In this document: piece by piece, positions 34,631-43,963 of the stretch
How the letters are laid out: the number at the start of each line of letters is the position of its first letter
How positions within the stretch are numbered: position 1 is the stretch's first letter
Origin: Acidimicrobiales bacterium
GTDB lineage: Bacteria; Actinomycetota; Acidimicrobiia; Acidimicrobiales; Acidimicrobilacustridaceae
NCBI GenBank assembly: GCA_030830565.1
Contig: JAURMR010000028.1
Coordinates: forward strand, 1 to 64,000
Direction: 5' to 3'
DNA: 64,000 nucleotides
Translations under genes and position numbers: made by a program
The notes under the pieces: model-generated
Databases searched by the model: none
What the model was told of the DNA's origin: nothing
Seen by the model: only the letters and a program-made list of their open reading frames with translations

Positions 34631-35839
34631 TTACTTCATGATCCCGTAATACTTGTCGAGCTTGTAGAGCTCAATGGCGTTTCCGCGGAAGAAACGATGG
34701 GCTTCATAATCGGTGAAACCCGCCTTGGCGGCCATGCGCTCTGCGACGTCTTTGGTATGCGGGAAGGTGGAATCAGCATGTGGGTAGTCGACCTCAAAGG
34801 TGAGGCGGTCAATGCCGATGACATCGCGATTCGCCATTGCGGTTTCGTCGTCGAAGATGCAGTACCAAACGTTCTGCTTCATGTAGGTCGACGGTGGCTG
34901 CTTGAGCTTCGAGCCGAAACCGGTGGTGTCGAGCAAGCGCTCTTCCCACAACTTGTCGGAACGCTCAAGGATGTAGGGAAGCCAACCGGCCTGACCTTCG
35001 GAGTAGGCAACGCGAAGATCGGGGAAGCGCTCAAAGACGCCACCAAAGACGTAATCAAGCAGCGATCCCATTGCGTTCTGGAAGGTCAGCGTTGAGGAAA
35101 TGATGAACGGTGCGTCTGGAGCGGTTGAGGGCATCTTCGATGACGAACCAATATGCATGTTGATGACCGTGTCGGTCTCAACGCATGCGGCAAACAACTT
35201 GTCCCAGTGGCCTGAGTGCAGTGACGGCAGTCCCAGCGGCACCGGGTTCTCCGAGAACGTGATGTTATGGCTGCCCTTTGCTGCGCATCGCTTCACTTCA
35301 GCAACGGCCAAATCGACATCCCACAGCGGAATCATCGTGAGAGGGATGAGACGGCCATAACCCGCACCACCACACCATTCGTCGATCATCCAGTCGTTGT
35401 AGACCTGCACGCAAAGCAGCGCGAGCTCTTTGTCTTCACGCTCAAGAAAGGCCTGTCCGCAAAAACGCGGAAGAATGTTCGGGAAACAAATCGACGCTTC
35501 GACATGGTTTGCATCCATGTCAGCAAGGCGTGCGGTCTGGTCGTAACAACCGACGAGGATGTCGTCGAAGGTGCATGGTTCGTTCTGCACAACTTCGGCG
35601 CCGACGGCAGCCGAAAGTCGTGTGAATGGGTAGACGAGATCGTCGTAGTACCAAACGTCGCAGTCTTTTCCATTGGGGTCGTCAACGGTGAAGCCATAGC
35701 CACCGGTAATCGTCATCGAGACTTTGTGACGTTCAACTCGCGGCCCACGGTCGCGGTACTTCTCAGGAAGCCGTGCCGACCACAGATCGGGGGGTTCGAC
35801 GACGTGGTCATCGACCGAGATGATGCGAGGGATTTCCAT
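34631..35839 (-). CDS. Amidohydrolase-2 family TIM-barrel hydrolase (copy C)
   Basis: A 402-residue amidohydrolase-related protein beginning MEIPRIISVDDHVVEPPDLW, a hallmark of this actinobacterial group. Other conserved strands are ASICFPNILPRF, VINMHIGSSS, RVAYSEGQAGWLPY and FEVDYPHADSTFPHT. ATG 35839 has a perfect AGGAGG 6 nt upstream. It is more distant from copies A and B than they are from each other. A perfect 15-bp palindrome lies 39-53 bases upstream, and a terminator follows, so this gene looks like an independently regulated single unit. The reaction is unknown. Confidence 0.87.
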   Translation of the reverse strand: MEIPRIISVDDHVVEPPDLWSARLPEKYRDRGPRVERHKVSMTITGGYGFTVDDPNGKDCDVWYYDDLVYPFTRLSAAVGAEVVQNEPCTFDDILVGCYDQTARLADMDANHVEASICFPNILPRFCGQAFLEREDKELALLCVQVYNDWMIDEWCGGAGYGRLIPLTMIPLWDVDLAVAEVKRCAAKGSHNITFSENPVPLGLPSLHSGHWDKLFAACVETDTVINMHIGSSSKMPSTAPDAPFIISSTLTFQNAMGSLLDYVFGGVFERFPDLRVAYSEGQAGWLPYILERSDKLWEERLLDTTGFGSKLKQPPSTYMKQNVWYCIFDDETAMANRDVIGIDRLTFEVDYPHADSTFPHTKDVAERMAAKAGFTDYEAHRFFRGNAIELYKLDKYYGIMK

Positions 35840-35877
35840 GGGGGCCTCCTGAGCGTCTCTCGGCACTCGCCGAGAAT

Positions 35878-35892
35878 CTGACGGACCGTCAG
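35878..35892. promoter_or_regulatory. Perfect palindromic operator candidate CTGACGGACCGTCAG
   Basis: Perfect 7-bp arms around a single central A, located 39-53 bases in front of the amidohydrolase start at 35839. The same motif with one mismatch occurs at 1666-1680 in the divergent region before another amidohydrolase. Size and symmetry fit a TetR-family site. Confidence 0.6.
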
Positions 35893-35976
35893 TTTGTCAC
35901 GATTCCGGCGAGCCGTCGCATTGGACCGGGCCGAATTTTTACCCCTAGGACCGTGGTGCGTCCGCCCGAAGTAGCG

Positions 35977-37473
35977 CTAGGCGAGGGTGAACTCGCCTGG
36001 AGCACCAATGATGATCGGCAGTCCAACAGGGTCTGCAGCCATGAAGGTTTCCCCCAGGGCCAAGTCCTGACTTTGCACAACCGTTCGGAACCCGTCGACC
36101 TCGACCAGTGCAACCGTGGTGAGTTCTCCGCCGCGACCCGGGATCACCGTTGCTCCGACGACGACTCCGGCACCGGTGAGATCGGGATTCACTGCGCGCC
36201 GCGCCGTTGCCGCTTCAGCCTGTTCGCTCACATCGAGGGAGACAAAAGCTGCTCGCGGTTCGCGGTTCGACCATACGGTGACCGCAGGTTTTGTGAGTAA
36301 CCCACTCACGGCACTTGTAAGACCAAAGGTCGGGTCAGAGGACTCGCGGAGTTTCCGCACCATTGCGGCTGCGCCTTGGATCGCGTAGTTGTTAAACGGC
36401 CCACCGCCGAATGTCATACCACCAGTAAGGGTGAGGTCCCGGTCGATTGACAGTCCAATTTCTCGAGCTTGCACTTCCACCGCCGATGGAAAGCAACTGT
36501 AGAGATCGACAGGTCCAAGTTCATCGACCGTGATCCCCGATGATTCCAGTGCGACCTTGGAGACAAGTTGCGACGCGGGCCAACGATGCACATCAGCGCG
36601 TTCTGGAAGCGGGATAACTGCATTCGATTCGACCATCGCAAGCGGAAACACCCACGTTGCTTCATCAATCCCGAGACGACTCGCAGTTCCGACTGTTGTG
36701 AATACGAGCGCAGCTGCTTGATCAACATTCCATTGCGAAATGAGCCACTTCGGATACGGAGCAGCAATCATCCGATTTGATTCCGATTCAAAGGCGATCT
36801 CGTCGGCCTTCATCGCGCGCGCATCCCAACCTCCGGGTGCTCCTGCAGCAATTTCCGCGAATCGTTCCCACAATTCTCCGAGCGCTCGCTGATGAGCCCC
36901 GGTTGAACGACCAAGTTGATGACGAAGTGCCGATTCAATGATTGCGTATTGGTGCGCTGCTGTTGTGAGGTTTCGATCGATTTCGATTTGCGAAATGACC
37001 ATTTCTCGCGGGGCAATCACTTCATCAGGTTCTGCTGCAGACGCAAGTGCAGGTGGCTCTGGAAGCGCGACGCCAGACTTACCCGCCACAACACCTGACC
37101 AACGATTTTCTCCACCGACCACGATGGCTACATCGATCGCACCAGATCGCACATCCGTTGCTGCACGGGCCAACAATGACTGCTGTAAGACGCCTAGTTC
37201 ACTGCGTAGTGTTCGAGCCTCTGGCGCACCCACCGCTGCAGCAATCGCCCGACCAGGATCAGATTCGGTCCATGTCCCGTGCGGAACCAGGACTGCGCCC
37301 GTCAATCCACCAAGCACCTCACCTGCACCCGTCGACTCCAACGCACACTGCACTGCTTCGATCATGAGATCAGTAGCCGACGACGGCGCGAAATCAGAAC
37401 CATCTCGATGAACGATTTCTGCTGCACCAATCACGATCGGTGTTTGCGGGTCGAGCATTTCAGAAGGAGTCAT
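35977..37473 (-). CDS. Thiolase-like protein without the usual nucleophile cysteine
   Basis: A 498-residue thiolase-superfamily protein similar in layout to mycobacterial Rv1867-type proteins. The N-terminal thiolase half is present, but where thiolases have the acylated Cys (CGSG) this one has LGVLQQ at about 94-98. The C-terminal half keeps DLYSCFPSAVE and the glycine-rich GGGPFNNYAIQG. The last 85 residues form an extra beta-rich domain (GAGVVVGATVIPGRGGELTTVALVEVDG), as in thiolase-like type 1 proteins. Activity may be lost or altered. ATG 37473 lies 2 bases after the upstream stop; GTG 37479 is an alternative. Confidence 0.8.
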   Translation of the reverse strand: MTPSEMLDPQTPIVIGAAEIVHRDGSDFAPSSATDLMIEAVQCALESTGAGEVLGGLTGAVLVPHGTWTESDPGRAIAAAVGAPEARTLRSELGVLQQSLLARAATDVRSGAIDVAIVVGGENRWSGVVAGKSGVALPEPPALASAAEPDEVIAPREMVISQIEIDRNLTTAAHQYAIIESALRHQLGRSTGAHQRALGELWERFAEIAAGAPGGWDARAMKADEIAFESESNRMIAAPYPKWLISQWNVDQAAALVFTTVGTASRLGIDEATWVFPLAMVESNAVIPLPERADVHRWPASQLVSKVALESSGITVDELGPVDLYSCFPSAVEVQAREIGLSIDRDLTLTGGMTFGGGPFNNYAIQGAAAMVRKLRESSDPTFGLTSAVSGLLTKPAVTVWSNREPRAAFVSLDVSEQAEAATARRAVNPDLTGAGVVVGATVIPGRGGELTTVALVEVDGFRTVVQSQDLALGETFMAADPVGLPIIIGAPGEFTLA

Positions 37474-37475
37474 CG

Positions 37476-38456
37476 TCACACTTTCGATTGAAGAGCGGTG
37501 AAGAACATGGCAACTGTGGGATTAAAAACATCAGCGCGCTCCCACTGCAGAAAATGACCAGCTCCAGGAAGAACGAGTGGACCAACGCGATTTGTAAATG
37601 CAACTTCGCAGCAGTGAATGAAATCCGGACCAACAACTTGGTCATCGGCTCCGTAAAAAAGGAGCGTCGGAATATCGACCGTGCGGTCGAGAATCGGAAA
37701 CTCCTCTGCCGTTCGCCCGTAACCAAGTTGGTAGACCGCCCAGCCTGCGCGCAGACGGGCTTCATCGGCCCATGGTTCGGTCATGAAATCGATATCGGCA
37801 TCGGTGAACGTTCCGGGAGACGCCCAGAGTCGAGGCCCATACATCGCTGCGACCCACGCACGTCGCAGTGCAGGCGTTGAGAGTTCCGCCGCCAACACAT
37901 CCGGCTCTCCACCCTGACGACGGCGATAGTCACCGGTCGGGCCATCGGCGATTGCCTTAATGGATCCGATATCGATCCCAGCAGCAACATACGCGTCGAT
38001 CACCATCGGCGGAACGGTGTCGAAGAAGCACAACCCGCTAACAAAACCTTCGAACCGTTGCACCATGTCGACAGCAACAACGCCGCCGACATCGCCACCA
38101 ACGACACCAATCCGATCGTGGCCGAGAAGATCGTGAGTCAGTTCGTAGAGATCGCGGCTGTAGGTGACGAGATCGTACGTATCGGTTGACGAATAGCCAG
38201 AGTCGCCATGTCCGCGCAGATCGGGAACGACAACTTCGAACCCCGCTTCAACGAGTGGCTTGATATTGCGCCACCAAATTCGTTTGGTTTCGGGATAACC
38301 GTGAATGAGAAGGAGTGGGAAGCCGCCAACGCCTTCACGTACGTAGGCAAGTTCGACGCCACCTGAAAGTTGCGCTCGGTGAATCGTGAATTCGTCTGCA
38401 GCCGGGGTTGGTGGCTGCGCCGGACGCAACCGAAGTTCATAGCCTGAAACACTCAC
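37476..38456 (-). CDS. Alpha/beta hydrolase, epoxide-hydrolase-like
   Basis: A 326-residue hydrolase of the epoxide hydrolase / haloalkane dehalogenase branch. The oxyanion motif is HGYP (52-55), the elbow is VGGDVGG with Asp122 as the likely nucleophile, and the catalytic His lies in GAGHFLQWER near the C terminus. The Asp nucleophile argues against esterase activity. The ATG overlaps the CoA-transferase stop in ATGA, and the thiolase-like gene starts just after its stop, giving a coupled three-gene operon. Confidence 0.87.
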   Translation of the reverse strand: MSVSGYELRLRPAQPPTPAADEFTIHRAQLSGGVELAYVREGVGGFPLLLIHGYPETKRIWWRNIKPLVEAGFEVVVPDLRGHGDSGYSSTDTYDLVTYSRDLYELTHDLLGHDRIGVVGGDVGGVVAVDMVQRFEGFVSGLCFFDTVPPMVIDAYVAAGIDIGSIKAIADGPTGDYRRRQGGEPDVLAAELSTPALRRAWVAAMYGPRLWASPGTFTDADIDFMTEPWADEARLRAGWAVYQLGYGRTAEEFPILDRTVDIPTLLFYGADDQVVGPDFIHCCEVAFTNRVGPLVLPGAGHFLQWERADVFNPTVAMFFTALQSKV

Positions 38457-39658
38457 GCCACTGTCCCCGCGTTGATCAAAGCGTCGATCTCGGCTTCGGT
38501 GCGACCCAGAGACAACAACACCTCACGAGTGTGTTCACCAAGTTCGGGCGCACCCGAACGCGCGCGCCAGGGAGTTCCATAGAAATCCGAGGGACTCGCA
38601 ACTCGCATTGCGGAGCCATTGGATTCGGGAACCTCAACGAAGGAGCCAGCTGCGTGCACCTGTTCATCAATCAACACATCATCAATGTCGTTCACCGGTG
38701 CCCAGAACATGTCGGGTTCCGTATCGAAGATCACCGCCCATTCATCGCGAGTCTTGGTTGCAAAAATTGCATCAAGTTCGGCGATGAGGTCGCGAGCGTT
38801 TTCACGTCGACCCATCGGCGTTGCATACGGACCTTCGTCAAGCCACTCGGGATGACCAACTACGCGACACAGCGGAGGCCAATGTCGCGCAGCCTCTTGG
38901 CCGATGAGCCAAATTTTCTTGCCGTCGCCACAGGTGTAGTTGTTCATCGCCGGGTTGCCCATGGTTTCGCGAGCTCCGATGCCGATGTGATCGCCCCACC
39001 CGAGTGTGATCGAAAGATCGAAACCAATCGTGTAGACCCCTTGACGAACGAGGGAAGTCGACACCAATTGGCCCTTACCAGTTCGCTCACGACTAAACAG
39101 CGCTGCGCATACCGCCGCCGAAGCTGAGCTACCCGTCGGATGATCACCCATGCCGCCACGCTGAAAGGGAAGCGGACCATCAGGCGTTTGCAAAAGCGAC
39201 GCCACCCCGGACCGAGCCCAGAAACCACCGATGTCGTACGCGGGACGCGCTGCATCGGGTCCTTCCATGCCGTAGCCGGTGATGAGTTGGTAGACGAGTC
39301 GCGGATTGCGGGCCAGAACCTCGTCGGGGCCCAAGCCCCATCGTTCAAGCGCACCGCGTCGCAAATTCGTAACGAAGACATCGGCGCCATCAAGCAGCTC
39401 AAGGGCGAGCGCTTGACCGTCAGCCGATCGCAGATCAACGGCGAGCGACTTCTTCGACCGGTTATCCATTTCGAAAACCGGATTATCCGGCATCATCGTG
39501 CCGAAAAGGGCCTGATAGGACCTTGCCGGGTCACCAGCGCCAGGTGGCTCAAGTTTGATGACGTCGGCACCCCAGTCGGCAAGGATGCCGGCACACGCTG
39601 GACCGGCGACCCACATCCCAAGTTCGACGACCTTCACACCTTCTAATGGTCCGGACAC
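38453..39658 (-). CDS. Class III CoA-transferase (CaiB/BaiF family)
   Basis: A 401-residue family III CoA-transferase that would move CoA between a dicarboxylic or other acyl-CoA and a free acid. The N-terminal LGMWVAGPACAGILADWGADVIKLEPPGAGDPAR and KKSLAVDLRS segments are diagnostic, followed by YQLITGYGMEGP. The start is GTG 39658, 6 nt after AGGAG. It heads the operon with the epoxide-hydrolase-like and thiolase-like genes, and is divergent from the lipoprotein gene at 39775. The donor and acceptor are unknown. Confidence 0.92.
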   Translation of the reverse strand: MSGPLEGVKVVELGMWVAGPACAGILADWGADVIKLEPPGAGDPARSYQALFGTMMPDNPVFEMDNRSKKSLAVDLRSADGQALALELLDGADVFVTNLRRGALERWGLGPDEVLARNPRLVYQLITGYGMEGPDAARPAYDIGGFWARSGVASLLQTPDGPLPFQRGGMGDHPTGSSASAAVCAALFSRERTGKGQLVSTSLVRQGVYTIGFDLSITLGWGDHIGIGARETMGNPAMNNYTCGDGKKIWLIGQEAARHWPPLCRVVGHPEWLDEGPYATPMGRRENARDLIAELDAIFATKTRDEWAVIFDTEPDMFWAPVNDIDDVLIDEQVHAAGSFVEVPESNGSAMRVASPSDFYGTPWRARSGAPELGEHTREVLLSLGRTEAEIDALINAGTVA

Positions 39659-39730
39659 GCCCTACTCCTTCTCTGTCTCCCGAGAGCGTGGCACATCGTT
39701 GGGGTCCCCGGCCTCGGGCACCCAACTCAC

Positions 39731-39736
39731 TACCGT
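39731..39736 (+). promoter_or_regulatory. -10-like TACCGT before the lipoprotein gene
   Basis: TACCGT would start transcription near 39743, giving a leader of about 32 nt that contains the GGAGG ribosome site. The same hexamer occurs before the methyltransferase gene. Confidence 0.35.
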
Positions 39737-39774
39737 TTCGCAAGGCGAATTTGCCCCCTACCCCCGGAGGAACC

Positions 39775-40467
39775 ATGCGTTCACATTCTGCACGCCGAAT
39801 TATCGGCGTTGCTGTTCTCTCACTTGCGATCGTCGCCGGCATCGCCGGATGCAGCAGCGATAAGAAGTCGAGTGACACGTCGACAACAACGACCACGGCA
39901 GCCGCCCCGACCACTTCGGGCGTCAAGCCCGTCAGCACCCTCACCAAGGCTGACATCGTCCAAATGCAGGAATGGCTTGATGCTGTCGGTTGCGATGTCG
40001 GCAACAACGACGGTGTCATTGGCCCGCAAACCATCGCCAGCATTAAGGCGTTCCAACAAGGTGCCGGACTCACCGTTGATGGCACCTATGGCCCGAAGAC
40101 CAAGGCCGCACTTTCCGCCGATGCACAGGCGAAGAAGAAGATCTGCGTTGCGCCCACGCCGACCCCGGCACCAGTTGGACCGACCGGCGCAGCTGCAGCA
40201 TGCACCACGGCCGCAATCACCGCCGGCATTGACGCCGGAATGACCGCCGGCACCACCGTGAAGGTCACCGGCTTTGGATGTGACTCAGGCTGGGCATATG
40301 CATGGGCTGAACTCACACCTCCTGCAGGGAGCGGCGCACCCACATTGGGCGTGACCGATGTGTTGGCATCGCGCGACGGCAAATGGGTGACTCAGGATCG
40401 TGGCGTCGTCTGCCAGCAGGGCAAACTTCCGTCAACGATCTACACCAACGGATGCATGTCCAACTGA
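39775..40467 (+). CDS. Lipoprotein with peptidoglycan-binding domain
   Basis: A 230-residue predicted lipoprotein. A basic N terminus and hydrophobic core lead to the lipobox IAGC (Cys26). After a Thr/Ala-rich linker, residues about 58-118 form a PG_binding_1 domain (QEWLDAVGCDVGNNDGVIGPQTIASIKAFQQGAGL and VDGTYGPKTKAAL). The remaining C-terminal 90 residues, with four cysteines likely to form disulphides, match no family I can name. It probably tethers a small beta domain to the cell wall. ATG 39775 follows CGGAGG. A strong terminator follows. Confidence 0.85.
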   Translation: MRSHSARRIIGVAVLSLAIVAGIAGCSSDKKSSDTSTTTTTAAAPTTSGVKPVSTLTKADIVQMQEWLDAVGCDVGNNDGVIGPQTIASIKAFQQGAGLTVDGTYGPKTKAALSADAQAKKKICVAPTPTPAPVGPTGAAAACTTAAITAGIDAGMTAGTTVKVTGFGCDSGWAYAWAELTPPAGSGAPTLGVTDVLASRDGKWVTQDRGVVCQQGKLPSTIYTNGCMSN

Positions 40468-40487
40468 TCTGAAACTCGCAGTTTGAA

Positions 40488-40519
40488 AAAGATGCCCGCC
40501 CTTCGGGGCGGGCATCTTT
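40488..40519. terminator. Bidirectional TTCG-loop terminator
   Basis: AAAGATGCCCGCCC (40488-40501) and GGGCGGGCATCTTT (40506-40519) form a perfect 14-bp stem closed by a TTCG tetraloop, with A and T runs at the base. It separates the convergent lipoprotein and esterase genes. Confidence 0.92.
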
Positions 40520-40522
40520 GCG

Positions 40523-41479
40523 TTAGGACGCGAGTCGACGAGCGAACCAGTCGAACTGCGCCGCCGCCCATGCCGAAGTAATCCCACAAGGAAATGCTTG
40601 GAATCCGTGCGGCATTTCTGGCGCAACGAACAGTTCCACCTCGTTGCCCGCAGCAGACCAGCGCGGAGCAAGCATCAACGTGTCATCGAGCAGATGATCG
40701 GCAGTCCCGACGCTCATGAACGCTGGACATAGGTTCCGCAAATCAGCAAACAACGGCGAGACCTCCGGTGAACGCCGCTCTTCGATCGTCATGCCCGGCA
40801 AGTAGCAGTCGCCAAACATCGCCATACCCTCGGGCGTCAGCATGTCGGGGCCTTCGAGCACGCGGAACCCACGCTGACTCGGCGAACGACCCCAGTCATG
40901 AACGCCGAACACCAAATTTGCGCCGAGAAGGTTGTGCGCGGCGTCAAGTTCGTCGCGCATTCGAAGCGCAACCGCAGCGGCCATATAACCGCCCGCCGAT
41001 TCGCCACCGACGATGATGCGGTTTGCGCCGTACTCGTTGATTCCGTTCTCAAGGAGCCATGCCGTCACTGCAATTCCATCGTCGGGACCGGCTGGAAAGG
41101 GATGCTCGGGGGCCTTGCGGTAACCGACCGAGATCACCGCCATTCCGAATCGACGGCAAAGATCAAGGTTGCTCGAGTCGCCCATTTCGGGAGCACCGAT
41201 CACCATTCCGCCACCATGGAAATGGAGATAGATCGCCGTTGCCGGACCATGGGGCAGAAACGTCCGACACGAAACCCCAGCGATGTCACGAACAATCGCT
41301 TCTGGAACCGGCGAATACATGCGTTCAAAGGATCGACGCATGTGCTGCACCGCACCTTCGAGATCTTTCGGGGGTTCACCATCACCTGCGAACATCTCGG
41401 CAACGACTGCCATTCCGGCATCAACCACCGAGCGGGCCTCGGGCCGCATCGCTTCAATCTCGTCACTCCAAAGCTGCAT
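40523..41479 (-). CDS. Alpha/beta hydrolase fold-3 (hormone-sensitive-lipase family) esterase
   Basis: A 318-residue carboxylesterase/lipase. The HSL signature HGGG (88-91) forms the oxyanion hole and Ser161 in GGESAGG is the nucleophile; Asp in MSVGTADHLLDD and His in MPHGFQAFP complete the triad. Expected activity is hydrolysis of short to medium acyl esters in the cytoplasm. GGGGGA lies 4 nt before the ATG, and TAGGGT (41504-41509, minus strand) is a -10 candidate. It is a single gene between terminator and divergent methyltransferase. Confidence 0.92.
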   Translation of the reverse strand: MQLWSDEIEAMRPEARSVVDAGMAVVAEMFAGDGEPPKDLEGAVQHMRRSFERMYSPVPEAIVRDIAGVSCRTFLPHGPATAIYLHFHGGGMVIGAPEMGDSSNLDLCRRFGMAVISVGYRKAPEHPFPAGPDDGIAVTAWLLENGINEYGANRIIVGGESAGGYMAAAVALRMRDELDAAHNLLGANLVFGVHDWGRSPSQRGFRVLEGPDMLTPEGMAMFGDCYLPGMTIEERRSPEVSPLFADLRNLCPAFMSVGTADHLLDDTLMLAPRWSAAGNEVELFVAPEMPHGFQAFPCGITSAWAAAQFDWFARRLAS

Positions 41480-41540
41480 AAGTCCCCCTCAGTCGTTTTG
41501 CTCACCCTAGGACGAACAGAAACGAACCTCCCGAAACCGC

Positions 41541-41546
41541 TACCGT
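41541..41546 (+). promoter_or_regulatory. -10 element TACCGT, leaderless promoter
   Basis: TACCGT ends 6 nt before the ATG at 41553, and no ribosome site lies between, so the mRNA probably begins at or next to the start codon. Confidence 0.45.
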
Positions 41547-41552
41547 CGACTC

Positions 41553-42170
41553 ATGGGTTTTTACAGCACGCACATCGTCCCGAGGTTCATTGATAAAGCG
41601 CTTGGAACGCCGGCGATGAAACAAGGTCGCGATGCGGTGGCTGCGGGACTTTCGGGCACAGTCCTTGAGATCGGTTTCGGATCCGGACTCAACATCGAGA
41701 GTTACCCCGAAGAAATTTCGTTGGTCTACGCGGTCGAGCCTGCCCTGACAGCACGAAAAATCGCAGTGCCACGAATTGCTGCGTCACCCATCCCGATTCA
41801 GTACGCGGGCTTGCGCGGCGAAACCATTGGACTTGAGGACAACATGTGCGATGGCGCCCTCTGCACCTTCACACTTTGCACCATCCCTGGTGTCGAACAG
41901 GCCCTTTCCGAAGTACGCCGAGTCCTCAAACCCGGCGGGCGCTTTCATTTCTTGGAACACGGCCTCGCTCCTGACGCCAAGACCCAAGCGTGGCAACGCC
42001 GACTCGATCCCCTCGAAGTTCGTCTGGCCGACGGCTGCCACCTCACTCGAGATCCGGTGGAGCTCGTCAAGGCCGCCGGCTTCGAGCTCGAGTTCGTCCA
42101 TAGCGAGTACACCAAAGGCCCCAAGCCCTGGGTGTTCATGACCTTCGGTCAGGCCATCAACCCTGCGTAA
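41553..42170 (+). CDS. Class I SAM-dependent methyltransferase
   Basis: A 205-residue methyltransferase (Methyltransf_11-like). SAM motif I is VLEIGFGSGLN (about 36-46), the acidic ribose contact is in YAVEP, and motif IV is CTFTLCTIPGVEQALSEVRRVLKPGGRFHFLEHG. The opening MGFYSTHIVPRFIDKALG resembles the small-molecule or quinone-type methyltransferases. The gene stands alone, divergent from the esterase. The substrate is unknown. Confidence 0.88.
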   Translation: MGFYSTHIVPRFIDKALGTPAMKQGRDAVAAGLSGTVLEIGFGSGLNIESYPEEISLVYAVEPALTARKIAVPRIAASPIPIQYAGLRGETIGLEDNMCDGALCTFTLCTIPGVEQALSEVRRVLKPGGRFHFLEHGLAPDAKTQAWQRRLDPLEVRLADGCHLTRDPVELVKAAGFELEFVHSEYTKGPKPWVFMTFGQAINPA

Positions 42171-42251
42171 CGGGCGTGGGCGCCTCGAGCTCCAGCATTT
42201 CTCAAGGTTTCCTTTACACGTAACAGCAGGTCGATCTGGCACGGTCACTCC

Positions 42252-43958
42252 ATGAACGACGTTGAACGCCTCCGAGACGGCGCCACCATGGACACCTCAT
42301 CAACAGACATTTCGACAACTGCTCACGCCATCGCTGAAGCGTCCCGTCCTCGCGCCGTACACAGACGCGCCGTGTTGTTTGGCGCAGGGGCCGCTGCAGT
42401 GGCTGCGACGGCTGCAGCCTGCGCGCCCGCAACGGCACCTGCACCCGCTCCGGCACCCACAACCGGGGTGCCTCCGACAACGGCAGTTCCAACAACCACC
42501 ACCCTTCCCCCAACGACGTCCACGACACAGCCAGGTTCAGCAACTGGTGAGACCTCCACTCAGGTGCTTCACGTTGCTCGTCGACTCAGCTTCGGACCTG
42601 TGCCAGCGCTCCTTGCGGAAATTCGAGCCATCGGAACAACGGCGTGGATCGACCAACAATTGGCATGGGAGTCAATCGACGACTCTGCAGTTGACGCAAT
42701 CCTTGCGTCCTATCCGCGTGCACTCATGACGGCATCGCAGATCAGCGCCGGGGTTGACCCATGGCGAACTCGACAGGAGATGGCCTCGGCAACCATCGCA
42801 AGAGCTGTATGGAGTAAGCGACAGCTGCATGAACTCCTCGTTGATTTTTGGTCGAATCATCTGAACATCGACATCAACCACGATCCGAGCACGCGCCATA
42901 AACCCGCCGATGACCGCGATGTCATCCGTCGTTACTCAACCGGACGCTTTGCCGACATGCTCGTTGCGTCTGCGAAATCTCCAGCGATGCTTCTCTACCT
43001 CGATCAAGCACTCTCACGCGCCGATGGTGGTCGACTCCCGATCGAAAATTACGCGCGCGAGATGCTCGAACTTCATACCGTCGGTGTCGACGGCGGCTAC
43101 GACGAAGCGGATGTGAAGGAAGTCGCGTATCTCCTTTCCGGTTGGACAGTCGCCAGCCGAAACGACGGCGGATTTCAGTTCCGTTCGCAGTGGCACAACA
43201 TGGGCCCACTCGCCAATGGAGGCGACGTTCTGGGCTGGCGTCCCAATGGACTCACCGGCGTGGCCGCCGGCGAATCACTGCTCGTCTATCTCGCACGACA
43301 CCAAAAGACTGCAGCGCGCCTCGCCCACAAACTCGCGGTGCGTTTCATCGGCGATCACGTTCAACCGACCGACGGCGTTGTCGCTGCCGCAGCCCAGGCC
43401 TATACAACAAACGACACGGCAATTGCGCCGATGGTTCGATCGCTACTTCTTTCCTCAGAGTTCCGAGCGTCCGCGGGTCGGAAGATGCGACGACCCATTG
43501 AGTACTTCGCAGGACTCTTGCGCTCGGTGCAATTGCAATGGGATCCCACTCGAGCGACAAACCTGACCGGCACCGTGATGGGACAACTCGGGCTACTCGG
43601 CCAAGTTCCACTCGCGTGGGAAACGCCTGACGGCTACCCCGATAACGACGCTCGCTGGACAACTGCAGGCGCAATGGTTGCGCGTTGGAATCTTGCGACG
43701 CTGAGTTCAAACGGGTTTGGTGCGCCATCACCGCAGTTCGACGCCACTCGCCTACTTGGAACGCCAGCACCCACCACCGTTGGAGAAGCGCTTGATCGAG
43801 CTGCACAAGCGATCCTTGGTGAACCTCTTGAACCAACTGCTCGAGCTGCGATTCTCTCGGCATCTGGCCAGACAAACGCAACTGCTTGGAAAGCCACATC
43901 CAATGCTCGGGCCGTCTTTGCCTACGTCCTGCAAACTCCACAAAACCAGATGCGGTGA
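42252..43958 (+). CDS. DUF1800 domain protein, exported
   Basis: A 568-residue protein of the DUF1800 family. Residues 38-57 form a Tat-like or lipoprotein signal (HRRAVLFGAG, hydrophobic Ala run, Cys57 in TAAAC). A Pro/Thr linker (58-98) leads to the DUF1800 body with WIDQQLAWESIDD, LVDFWSNHLNIDI, NYARELLELHTVGV-like NYAREMLELHTVGV and the FRASAGRKMRRPIEYFAGLLR end. DUF1800 genes almost always precede DUF1501, as here. The function is unproved. Start candidates are ATG 42252 and ATG 42288. Confidence 0.88.
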   Translation: MNDVERLRDGATMDTSSTDISTTAHAIAEASRPRAVHRRAVLFGAGAAAVAATAAACAPATAPAPAPAPTTGVPPTTAVPTTTTLPPTTSTTQPGSATGETSTQVLHVARRLSFGPVPALLAEIRAIGTTAWIDQQLAWESIDDSAVDAILASYPRALMTASQISAGVDPWRTRQEMASATIARAVWSKRQLHELLVDFWSNHLNIDINHDPSTRHKPADDRDVIRRYSTGRFADMLVASAKSPAMLLYLDQALSRADGGRLPIENYAREMLELHTVGVDGGYDEADVKEVAYLLSGWTVASRNDGGFQFRSQWHNMGPLANGGDVLGWRPNGLTGVAAGESLLVYLARHQKTAARLAHKLAVRFIGDHVQPTDGVVAAAAQAYTTNDTAIAPMVRSLLLSSEFRASAGRKMRRPIEYFAGLLRSVQLQWDPTRATNLTGTVMGQLGLLGQVPLAWETPDGYPDNDARWTTAGAMVARWNLATLSSNGFGAPSPQFDATRLLGTPAPTTVGEALDRAAQAILGEPLEPTARAAILSASGQTNATAWKATSNARAVFAYVLQTPQNQMR

Positions 43959-43963
43959 GCACC

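Noticed and set aside
42421-42530. Low-complexity C/A-rich tract as a repeat array or CRISPR
   Set aside because: It encodes the Pro/Thr/Ala linker of the DUF1800 protein and has no regular repeat unit.
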